Part shown: positions 56,101 through 62,752 of the stretch, in pieces
Numbering within the stretch: position 1 is the first letter of the stretch
Layout: each line of letters starts with the position of its first letter
Assembly (NCBI GenBank): GCA_963377175.1
Contig: CAUJNA010003001.1
Coordinates: 1,979,062 to 2,043,061, forward strand
DNA: 64,000 nt
Source: Effrenium voratum
Taxonomy: Eukaryota; Sar; Dinophyceae; Suessiales; Symbiodiniaceae
Direction: 5' to 3'
Program-made: the position numbers and the translations under genes
Notes under the pieces: model-generated
What the model was told of the DNA's origin: nothing
Database searches by the model: none
The model's input: the letters and a program-made list of their open reading frames with translations, nothing else

Positions 56101-57623
56101 TCTCCGGTATAGTCGGGGTCGATGACGCCGGCACCGATGTCAATCATGTGCTTGGCAGCAAGGCCAGAGCGGGGGGCTATTCTCCCGTATACTCCCTCGG
56201 GGATGGTGATGGCTAAGCCAGTCCCGATGGTGGCTTTGTCGCCAGCGGGGACTATGTGATCATCGGCCGATGGAAAATCCAGACCAACACTTTCAGGAGT
56301 CCCGCGATTCGGGATAGCGACCCCTTCCCGAAGAGGATGGATATAGAGCGCATGGGGGTCTCTTTTCCAAGCAGCGCGGTTGTTGGGCTCGGCGACCGCG
56401 ACAGGAATCGTAGATTTCTCAGTCCTCCCTCTGTACCAGGATTTGATGATTGTCTGGCACATCTGCTTTGGATAGAGGGCAGTGAGCGGAGTGAGGGACC
56501 CCTCAATTCTGGCGTGCGCGAACCCCTTTTCATGATGACACGTTCGGCCCCCGAGCGCGGCGGCGAGGTCGGGAGAGTTCGTAGCGATTCTCCACTGCTT
56601 CCGGATGGGCGTTCCGTTCTTGTCCTTCATTCCGAAGTCGCATCCGTCAATATTGACAGTGAGAATCTCAGGATCGTTAAGAAACTTCTTCATGAAAGGT
56701 TGGGACCATCCAAGGCAATGACGTGGCCACTCATAGGCAATTCGTCCACCACCCTTCCGCACTTCATGAGAAACCCGAATGAAGGCCGCGAACATGATTT
56801 GGGACTGTCTTCGAGCGTCGTTAAGCTCGGCGGCGAACTCGGGTCCGTACTGAGAAAGGTTGACGTATTGCCAAGTACTCCAAGGTCCACAGGGAATAGA
56901 GGACCAAAGATCGCATTTAGGATTCTTCCTAACGATCTCGATTAGCCTCTTAACGTCCTTGCCCTTAAGGATATCAAAGGAGCCCTTGTGCACGCGAATG
57001 GCATCTCCACCAAATTCAAACATAGTGGCGGAAAGTGCGGAATCGGCTTCGCATGCAAATTCAATTAAAAGTGATTTGTTGGAGGTGGCCGGCGCGCCAG
57101 GGTGATCGTCGCTAGGCTTGGAGCGAGACTTCTCAACCTCAAGCTCCCTCTCAGTGCTGACATAGCTCCTTCGCGCGGTGAGCGACATGGCTCGCCAATC
57201 ATCGGACGAGATGGAGTTGGGCTTCCCCGTCCCGGTGTAGGGACGTTCTTTGCGTTTGGAGGACTGAGGATAATCAATGTCCTCCTTACTTCCCGGTAAT
57301 ACATCTTCGCAGAGCGGCTTCTTGGGAGAGGGACGCCTCCTTTTGGGCGCGCACCCCTTGTCAAAGAGGATGGTAACCCCGGTCCAGAACTTGTGTGTTC
57401 TAACCCGATGGCCGCTGGCATACACATCACGGGAGTCGCGATAGACCTCATCTCTGGAGTCGAGGAAGTTGCAATGAGTGATCCTGACGTCGTCGAGATC
57501 AGCTTGGGCCGGCCCCCCTGAAGGCAGAGGACGGGTGTCGTCTCCAAAGAAGTCCTTTCTCGCCTTGACATGGTATCGATGCCAGGACCTTTCTTCTTCA
57601 AAGCGCACCCAGTAATCATCCTT
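53145..57623 (-). CDS. pol: Pol part 2: methyltransferase-like region, dUTPase, reverse transcriptase, RNase H, C-terminal extension
   Basis: An uninterrupted frame of almost 1,500 codons. Numbered from the codon at 57608: residues 178-395 carry a region with LIEFACEADSALS and SIPCGPWSTWQ, like a degenerate cytosine methyltransferase (PC motif). Residues 420-560 carry all five dUTPase motifs: GLDFPSADDH, APRSGLAAKH, GAGVIDPDYTGEV, GDKIAQLIL, RGGQGFGSTD. Residues 655-870 are a copia reverse transcriptase with YVDD at 824-827. RNase H follows at 1060-1220 (YCDADLAGD, STPEAEIVAL, EDNEAA) and GADILTKA. About 230 further residues with Cys pairs (CPDSC, CSCQVGACGH) have no known match. It is entered from the linker frame by a -1 change at AAAAGG (57620-57625), which may be a 1-base deletion in an A run. 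Confidence 0.85.
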   Translation of the reverse strand, partial: KDDYWVRFEEERSWHRYHVKARKDFFGDDTRPLPSGGPAQADLDDVRITHCNFLDSRDEVYRDSRDVYASGHRVRTHKFWTGVTILFDKGCAPKRRRPSPKKPLCEDVLPGSKEDIDYPQSSKRKERPYTGTGKPNSISSDDWRAMSLTARRSYVSTERELEVEKSRSKPSDDHPGAPATSNKSLLIEFACEADSALSATMFEFGGDAIRVHKGSFDILKGKDVKRLIEIVRKNPKCDLWSSIPCGPWSTWQYVNLSQYGPEFAAELNDARRQSQIMFAAFIRVSHEVRKGGGRIAYEWPRHCLGWSQPFMKKFLNDPEILTVNIDGCDFGMKDKNGTPIRKQWRIATNSPDLAAALGGRTCHHEKGFAHARIEGSLTPLTALYPKQMCQTIIKSWYRGRTEKSTIPVAVAEPNNRAAWKRDPHALYIHPLREGVAIPNRGTPESVGLDFPSADDHIVPAGDKATIGTGLAITIPEGVYGRIAPRSGLAAKHMIDIGAGVIDPDYTGEVKVVIFNHSNCDFLIKKGDKIAQLILERVSILEPVICVQKPRATERGGQGFGSTDKGAPAASATFPSHVWSSTGNTEWFAMPRGADGSGHSPFLGLPPFSACVARPVPRKEAKLDPKAFAALEKEWKKLRDLGCWDQSRVREWRDVAAEAKREGTKVHVGRIFDICVEKNHELAEDDPNRKFKGRVVFEGCHVRDESNAWALFSEITSCPATMAAGKVADAYGLLPGNSLEVSDGESAYTQALLGGTKTWIRLPRDQWPKEWEGMQDPVCPLVLALYGHPDAGGIWEQHCETQLKKVGFVPIPDGPSVFRHPALETFLVVYVDDFKQSGPSANLAEGWRLIGSVINMEEPRPLKRYLGCEHEFRSATVDGPFDPRTAWTVGHPPSKPIPEMRFGPDRRPAADACRGKAKINLIKYNESCFMQACVERYLELCQSKFPKALQTVETPFLDESKPEFDENPVNPEFDRLVDQKEDIEVISAKPGVLGDAAAQVLMKILYGARMGRYDLIRPVQALASRITKWNQLCDKELHRLVSYINSTIELHLYGWVGDRSDMIEVVTYCDADLAGDRTDAKSTSGVLVCLVGPRTYMPITAVSKKQTSVSKSTPEAEIVALDHGISKEAMMLAALWRFAIGRGSSDSIVCKCKIKYDASIPQPISVLEDNEAACRIIVTGNNPNMRYMSRTQRVDIAWLNERYNDKIFRFVACPSDYQGADILTKACVDKIVWRKNLHTLGMFKQGFLQSYLSHPTQPVHIPPAAPALPPIRGVRVESDHDSKFNSFINDANISDCRISITEIRASENDNLTVVIDSSVLPLLPPQRGHRVVKIDLDDGSTGGISTYPGLKGKRDNFAVFNIFPSCPDSCKRDWSKIRRFRQKCDALTASTLAFALNAIHHESDIVIGFGGDLPGLCVQKIRQFIDDHDLYRSNLCSCQVGACGHATVITVAVNKRTNDRLRCAPCSISLRNGKNNFSFHDVAWERIFDEIFG
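55929..56351 (-). other. dUTPase domain inside Pol
   Basis: The five conserved motifs of trimeric dUTPases are present in order, including the Tyr of motif 3 (DPDYTGEV) and the GFGS of motif 5. Expected reaction: dUTP to dUMP and pyrophosphate, keeping uracil out of newly made cDNA. Motif 5 ends in TDKG rather than the common TG, a small deviation. It lies upstream of reverse transcriptase and downstream of the methyltransferase-like region in the same frame. Confidence 0.85.
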
Positions 57624-57625
57624 TT

Positions 57626-57907
57626 GTCAGGGGAAGATCCATCCGAGACGTGACGATCTATGAGGTCAGTCTCAGGAACATTGTCGAAGTCAGCATTCTG
57701 TCGACGATTTTGACGATCATCCTCATCGTCCCCATGGTCAAAGCGTCCCTCGTCAAAGCTGAAGGACTCGTCTTCACGGGGCAGAATTTTTCCGCTGAGG
57801 TGATCAGGGTCTGATAGGCGATCATGCTTGTATGATGCAATTTCTCGGGTACGAGCCTCATATGCTTTTAGCAGAGGAAACACGAACGGCTCTTCAGCAT
57901 CGTGGTA
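57626..57907 (-). pseudogene. Linker segment of Pol in a third frame
   Basis: An acidic linker (PREDESFSFDEGRFDHGDDED, NVPETDLIDRHVSDG) joins integrase to the dUTPase/RT part. It is reached from pol1 by a -1 change at TATATAC (about 57906-57911), which could equally be a 2-base gain or a 1-base loss in a TA run. It has no start codon of its own. The same frame runs on to 57065 but is out of frame with the conserved domains there. Confidence 0.5.
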
Positions 57908-60546
57908 TATAGTTTCACTTGGTGGATACTGGGTCGAACAACTCCAGCCTGAAAATGCTCGAGATCAGCAACATAGTAGTCGCCCTTCCATTTCCCTCCA
58001 GGTTCGAACCGATAACCAAGGAAAACACCAGGTTTGGCTGCAGGGGCGAACTTGGGAGCCTTATAGTGATCGTGTTCTTCGCCAGGAACAGCGGGAGCGA
58101 TACTAGATTCTTCTTCAGCGAAATCAGCGAGGGGGTCGTAGTCACAGTCACGCAGAGCTTCCTCGATTTCTTCTGCTGACATGGGTTCGTAGTCATCATC
58201 AGAAAGAGGTGCGTCTTCCCTTGAGGTTTCGCCCCATTTCTCGAGAGCGTGGACGTCGACCTGAAAATAGGTTTCGCCAATCCAATCTTGCGATTGATCA
58301 TCTCTAGGATCACTCAGGTTTCTCCACGTGGTTGACTGAATAGAGTCATTTTCACCGTTGAGATATTTAATGATGGTGAGAGTTTCGTCAGCGAGGAATT
58401 CAACGTCGATCGGGCAGTTGGAGCCCCTTGGATCGAAGAGCTTCTTTCTAGGTGTCCGGTGTATACGGATAACACACTCGTTCTCTTCGTCTTTGCTCCA
58501 ATAGTCATCGTCGGCAGGCTTATTTTGAACTTCGGGGGCGTTTTTGATCCCCCCCTTTTCAACACGACGCGGTTTGGGGGCGACGGGGAAGAAATCAACC
58601 AAGCAACCGAAGGGAAGAAGCTTGCCATTGAAAGGAAGGGGGGCGTGTCTTTTAGACCACGCGCTTCCACCTCCCCGATTCTCGATGTTCCTAGCGACGG
58701 CAAAGTACTTTGTTGCGTAGGGCCACCATCGGGCTTCTAACCCGGCTTGACGTAAAAGCACACGTGCACCATGAAGGACTAATTTGACTTTGTTTTCAAT
58801 GATACCGTTGGTCTTTGGCATCCCCGGAGTAGACCATTCATGTATCCAGCGCAGTTCTTTGCAAGCACTGACAAGTTCTTTAGCTTGATCAGTGTGCATC
58901 ATCTTGATGTCATTTTGAGGCCCTGCGAAGCGGTTGAAAGCGTCAACGGTGTTAGCATCAGAGCGGTTCATGACAGGCATGACATCGATCCACGAAGTGG
59001 CGAGATCATAGAAAACGATGGCGTCGGCCTCGCCGTTGATGCCCCTGTCACGTAGCCCTCGCAGAACCATCGTGTCAGCGGTGACTAAGTCGCCGAAGTC
59101 TTCGGCTCCATGACCGGCCGCGCCCTTCTTCCGGAACAGTCTAACATTCTCCATCTTGGCACGCTGACAATGCGAGCAAAAAGGGTTCTTGGGAAGATGA
59201 GTCATCATGTGGCGGAGGGTCAAGGCGTCAGCTCTCCAGTCATCGGCGCTACGCAGAGGGCTGTGGCCTTCAAGTTCGACGGTTTCCTCAATTGGATCAG
59301 AGGCAGGAGGATCAGGGTCGGGTGGGCCAGGATGGCCTTCGGGTACAGAAGGTATGTCCTTTGTTCCCTCTTGGATGACATCCCCGGAAAGAGCAGAAGG
59401 GGCAGGAACAGCAGGGATGTCAGGGTACTGATCGGTTACCGGAGAACTGAAGTTACAACGTGATGCAGGCAAGTACGGGACGTTGTTTAGCACGTCGAGC
59501 ACAATTTCTTTGCCATCAGGTCCTTGAAGGACGGGAAGCTCTCCCGCGGGCCAGGTGAATGTATAACCTTGCTCCATACAGCGTTTGCCGATTGAGATGA
59601 GCGATGGCGTGTTCTGCATGACGTGGGCATCAATCACCTCGTCAATGTCCTGCATATCAGCAGCAATGCTTCCGAGGGTCGACGCCGTACCGTTGGCGGT
59701 CTGCAGGGCATGGGTACGTCCAGTTTTCTTCACCAGACTCTGCTCTCCGGCACTAAGTTCGTTCAGTCCAACAAGGTCGATGGGGCAGCCTGTATCAGCA
59801 AGCCATCGGATCAATCGTTCGTGCCCAGGAGCGGATGGAGTGGAGGACATGCGCGATGCTCTATACATCATGCGCCGTCGAATCGGTTTGGATTCGAGGT
59901 ATTCGCCCTCATGATCAATGGCGACCTGCTCCTGCATGGAGAGTGCGCGGAGAATGGCCTTCTCACTTTGCCGTTCAATGGTGATTTTTGAAGCGTTCTT
60001 GAACTCCCCAGAGTGAGTATATGAAGGATTCCTGGATTTCTGAAAAACATGAGAAATCTGCTTCATAAGGTTGTTATCGGAAACGACGATATACTCAATC
60101 ATGGCGGAGTCATTTATCTGAACTGTCGGGCTGCGATCGTCGTTGTAGACGTTCGGACGCATAGAGGCATTCCACGCGGCACGCTTAACAGGATCAGTGT
60201 ATGACCAAAAAGTAGTTTTCACGTCGCCGGTAAAACCGATAGGACAGAACATCCTATTCCGCGAAGTGTGAGAGGTGATTGGAAGGTCCTGGATAACCCG
60301 TCCGTCGGGGATGGAAACGGTACGTCTCCACACCACATGCTGTAGCCCGGGGCCTCCACCAGTGGGTCCCTGAAACATGCAAGCCCGGTGATCGGTTCTA
60401 GACCACACCTGTGCATCAGCAGGAGGAGAGCGGCCGGGTGTTCTGTCAGAAAGGGCACCCGTCAGGCCACCAGATTCGCATTTGGTCGCTGGGCATGCGA
60501 TAGATACTCCCGGCGAGGCCTGTGGGTAACGGCCCGCCCCTCTCAG
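57868..60546 (-). CDS. pol: Pol part 1: aspartic protease and integrase
   Basis: The frame runs from the frameshift site at 60546 to TAA at 57868, 892 codons. Numbered from the codon at 60408: protease WLADTGCPIDLVG with Asp-Thr-Gly at 205-207; a putative zinc-binding segment RHMMTHLPKNPFCSHC (400-414) before integrase; integrase core with D445 (DLVTADTM), D507 (MMHTDQAKEL) and E538 (TNGIIENK), the DDE triad; then an acidic C-terminal region. No ATG lies near its beginning, so it is most likely made as a Gag-Pol fusion. The end is abrupt: the integrase tail continues in another frame after 57907, so the TAA is probably not the natural terminus. Confidence 0.8.
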   Translation of the reverse strand: MRGAGRYPQASPGVSIACPATKCESGGLTGALSDRTPGRSPPADAQVWSRTDHRACMFQGPTGGGPGLQHVVWRRTVSIPDGRVIQDLPITSHTSRNRMFCPIGFTGDVKTTFWSYTDPVKRAAWNASMRPNVYNDDRSPTVQINDSAMIEYIVVSDNNLMKQISHVFQKSRNPSYTHSGEFKNASKITIERQSEKAILRALSMQEQVAIDHEGEYLESKPIRRRMMYRASRMSSTPSAPGHERLIRWLADTGCPIDLVGLNELSAGEQSLVKKTGRTHALQTANGTASTLGSIAADMQDIDEVIDAHVMQNTPSLISIGKRCMEQGYTFTWPAGELPVLQGPDGKEIVLDVLNNVPYLPASRCNFSSPVTDQYPDIPAVPAPSALSGDVIQEGTKDIPSVPEGHPGPPDPDPPASDPIEETVELEGHSPLRSADDWRADALTLRHMMTHLPKNPFCSHCQRAKMENVRLFRKKGAAGHGAEDFGDLVTADTMVLRGLRDRGINGEADAIVFYDLATSWIDVMPVMNRSDANTVDAFNRFAGPQNDIKMMHTDQAKELVSACKELRWIHEWSTPGMPKTNGIIENKVKLVLHGARVLLRQAGLEARWWPYATKYFAVARNIENRGGGSAWSKRHAPLPFNGKLLPFGCLVDFFPVAPKPRRVEKGGIKNAPEVQNKPADDDYWSKDEENECVIRIHRTPRKKLFDPRGSNCPIDVEFLADETLTIIKYLNGENDSIQSTTWRNLSDPRDDQSQDWIGETYFQVDVHALEKWGETSREDAPLSDDDYEPMSAEEIEEALRDCDYDPLADFAEEESSIAPAVPGEEHDHYKAPKFAPAAKPGVFLGYRFEPGGKWKGDYYVADLEHFQAGVVRPSIHQVKLYTTMLKSRSCFLC

Positions 60547-60552
60547 AAACCC
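60509..60552 (-). promoter_or_regulatory. Predicted -1 ribosomal frameshift signal at the Gag/Pol border
   Basis: On the minus strand the slippery heptamer G GGT TTC (60552-60546) stands directly before the Gag stop TGA (60545-60543) and is in the correct register (X XXY YYZ). After a 7-base spacer comes an 8-bp all-GC stem, GGCGGGCC (60538-60531) with GGCC-T-CGCC (60520-60512), one bulged T and a 10-base loop. The loop CCC can pair with GGG at 60511-60509. Pol is exactly in the -1 frame. Alternative: a 1-base deletion in GGG or TTT. Confidence 0.65.
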
Positions 60553-62129
60553 TCGTCAACCCCGGGTGCGGGACTGTCAATTCGCCCATCAGGATAGGGA
60601 TTCGACGAATCACCCCCCTGCTCAGTAGCAGGGGCACTGGGCTTCCTGGGAAGCGGAGCTAGATCAGGAGGGGGCTTCTCATGCTTGTACGTGCACTTCG
60701 GACGCGTGCACTTGCCGACGTTTAGCCACTCTCTGCAGTATCCAGGGTATATGGGACCGTCGTTATCGCGGGGAGAATTCGGCTTCTCCTCATGGTGCGC
60801 AAAGCGGCAGTCAGAACCTCGCCTACATTGCCCCTTCTGCCAATCATGACAGACTCCAGGGGTGGCAGGATGCTCATGGTGGCGATCTCTTCCTGGAGAA
60901 GGGCGCTCCCTGCTATTCCGCCTGGGGTCATCAGATCGCGTCTTTCCGCGATCACGATCACTTGATCTCGCGTCCCCTGTCTTGCGAGTATCCCCAAACG
61001 GCGAAGGACGGCGCACCCCACGAGCGGCGGCATTCGGGTTGCGATCAGCATGCGGAGATCGGGAGTACATTCGATCCTTTATCTCAGAGACATTGTACCT
61101 CGTCCTCCACCTCGATACAGCGTTGCGAGCGGCCCTCATGATCCAGTCGTAATTTTGCACGTCTGGATTACGATCCCAGTGTTGTACGTCAGGCATCAAG
61201 CATGGTGAGTGTCGAACTTGCTCAAAGAAAACATGCTGAAGAACATGGTGATCAATCGGTGCGGCGATTCCGCCCAGGAGTCCTTCCCATTTATCAAGGA
61301 ATTTCTCAAGCTGAGGCTCGCCAGACCCGGCAGCTCTGCCGAGGGATAGGCGAAGAAGTTCATTCGTACGGATAGACTGGCTCCCGACTTCATCGGGACG
61401 AAGGTATCCAATGAGACAGAATAGGATCTGGCGGCTTTTCAGCCTCGTCCCCCTTTTCACCTGAGCCTCTTCAATCAGCCTGCTGATCTTGGCAACAATA
61501 GGTTTCGATGTGATGCACTTTCTCAGTGCAGCATTGAACTTATTGTCAAGGATCGGGTAGAGGCACTCCCCATCAAGTTCCTCTATTGTGCTGGCGTTTT
61601 CGACACTCATGACCCAAGACATGGCATATGGCGAGTCATAGCTGAATGCGTTGCTCACGATTTCTCTCGTGGAAATGATCCAGTCTCGCAACTCATGCGG
61701 TGCGGGCTCTTTTTCGAGCTCTATGTTGGCGCACTTGTTCGCCTCAGATGGCAACGAAGTTAAGGGCGGTCGAGTAGCCTGCCCAAAAACATGGGGAGGT
61801 AAAACGCCGTCTCTGCCAATGGATATGGCACACAGAGAGCAACTCCCGGACGATGGCGGGCAGCACGCGGCACATAGAGAAGTGCGGCACAACGAACAAG
61901 TTTGGAAGCATGGAGGTGTCCCGGGGATGCTGGTCTTGACATTTATGTTGCACCGAGGGCAGACCCTCTCCTCAGCGGAAGATCGGCGAATATCGGGAGC
62001 TCCAACACCGCCGACGCCACCGACGCCATGCACACCCATACCGAGTCCTGGTGGAAGAGAAAAACCAGTTGGCCCGCCAGAGTTATCCTGTGCTCCGTGG
62101 TGAGGCTGTGGATTCTGCTGATTTGTCAC
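60543..62129 (-). CDS. gag: Gag-like protein with two CCCH zinc fingers
   Basis: The frame of 528 codons counted here begins at a GTG that overlaps the previous TGA; the first ATG is at 62039 and the frame is open back to about 62160. Features: a Cys-rich module at 57-100 (CPRCN, CSLCRTSLCAACC, CSLC); a helical Gag-like core at about 130-345; an Arg/Asp/Ser-rich segment; then two CCCH fingers, CHDWQKGQCRRGSDCRFAH (427-445) and CREWLNVGKCTRPKCTYKH (465-483). CCCH fingers here replace the CCHC knuckle usual in copia Gag; they would bind the RNA. It is in the -1 frame to the segment before it. Reinitiation, frameshifting or a 1-base indel could link them; no slippery heptamer is seen at this junction. 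Confidence 0.7.
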   Translation of the reverse strand: MTNQQNPQPHHGAQDNSGGPTGFSLPPGLGMGVHGVGGVGGVGAPDIRRSSAEERVCPRCNINVKTSIPGTPPCFQTCSLCRTSLCAACCPPSSGSCSLCAISIGRDGVLPPHVFGQATRPPLTSLPSEANKCANIELEKEPAPHELRDWIISTREIVSNAFSYDSPYAMSWVMSVENASTIEELDGECLYPILDNKFNAALRKCITSKPIVAKISRLIEEAQVKRGTRLKSRQILFCLIGYLRPDEVGSQSIRTNELLRLSLGRAAGSGEPQLEKFLDKWEGLLGGIAAPIDHHVLQHVFFEQVRHSPCLMPDVQHWDRNPDVQNYDWIMRAARNAVSRWRTRYNVSEIKDRMYSRSPHADRNPNAAARGVRRPSPFGDTRKTGDARSSDRDRGKTRSDDPRRNSRERPSPGRDRHHEHPATPGVCHDWQKGQCRRGSDCRFAHHEEKPNSPRDNDGPIYPGYCREWLNVGKCTRPKCTYKHEKPPPDLAPLPRKPSAPATEQGGDSSNPYPDGRIDSPAPGVDEGF

Positions 62130-62749
62130 AGCAGCGTCAGGTCCGTATCGCGAATGACTCCCTGAGACGTTCCATGCTCAACCTGACCGGTGAAAATCCC
62201 CCCTGTAGGGGAACATCCGGGGTACGTGTTGATGGTCCCCCTCGGAACTGCTCGTCCGACTACGGGCGAAGACATTGCCCTTGGTGGCATTGGCCCGGCA
62301 GCTCCGGCGTGGGAACAGAAACCAGAGTTCCCTTGGTGCGGTTCAGGACTCCGATGTGACGGATCTCCACGCGATGGCCCGGATCCAGGATCAGGAGCAG
62401 TGCCATCCCGCTGATTATGATCAGGAATGCAATCAGGTCCTCCAGGCCCCGCACTGGGACCGCGATGCTTAGTTTTCCCGTCGGGATCAGCTCTCAGACA
62501 ACCGAGGCAAATAGGTCGAACATTCGACCCGAAACGGCGCACATCGTCAGGTGAAGCGATGTGTTGATCGCAGTACTCGTCCTTGCATATGAGACACCTC
62601 ACAAGTCCGTGTCTCCCCCCTCTTCCCCTGCATGCGCGGCATCTAGGAAACTGATCGCTGCACTTGAAACACGAGTTACAATCATGGTCAAAGCAGTCTT
62701 CGCAGACTGACTTGCCGCAGCTTCGGCATGGATAGCGAGGTTCCCGATG
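62126..62749 (-). CDS. Cys-rich zinc-binding segment after the Gag TAG
   Basis: This frame is the direct continuation of the upstream Gag frame past a single TAG. It contains CRSCGKSVCEDCFDHDC, CFKC, CRAC, CLICKDEYCDQH and ICLGC, about 16 Cys and His residues in C-x2-C pairs, like RING/B-box-type zinc modules. A Gly/Pro-rich end leads to TGA at 62126. There is no ATG before the Cys cluster (the first is at 62602, after most pairs), so it is expected to be made only by stop readthrough or if the TAG is a lesion. Confidence 0.6.
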   Translation of the reverse strand, partial: HREPRYPCRSCGKSVCEDCFDHDCNSCFKCSDQFPRCRACRGRGGRHGLVRCLICKDEYCDQHIASPDDVRRFGSNVRPICLGCLRADPDGKTKHRGPSAGPGGPDCIPDHNQRDGTAPDPGSGPSRGDPSHRSPEPHQGNSGFCSHAGAAGPMPPRAMSSPVVGRAVPRGTINTYPGCSPTGGIFTGQVEHGTSQGVIRDTDLTLL

Positions 62750-62752
62750 CTA
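62750..62752 (-). other. In-frame TAG between Gag and the Cys-rich segment
   Basis: CAT CCA TAG CAT CGG on the minus strand. Both sides are open for hundreds of bases in the same frame. The context UAG-CAU-CGG resembles but does not match the classical readthrough context UAG-CAR-YYA. It could be a readthrough codon or a CAG-to-TAG mutation of this copy. Confidence 0.55.

Noticed and set aside
57065..57625. Continuation of the linker frame below 57626
   Set aside because: It runs antiphase to the conserved pol2 frame and has unnatural Ser/Arg-rich composition.
62126..62129. Stop-start overlap (ATGA-type reinitiation) at 62126, 52060 and 46919
   Set aside because: The overlapping starts are GTG, TTG and GTG, not ATG, so coupled reinitiation in a eukaryote is unlikely. 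A frame change or an indel explains the borders better.
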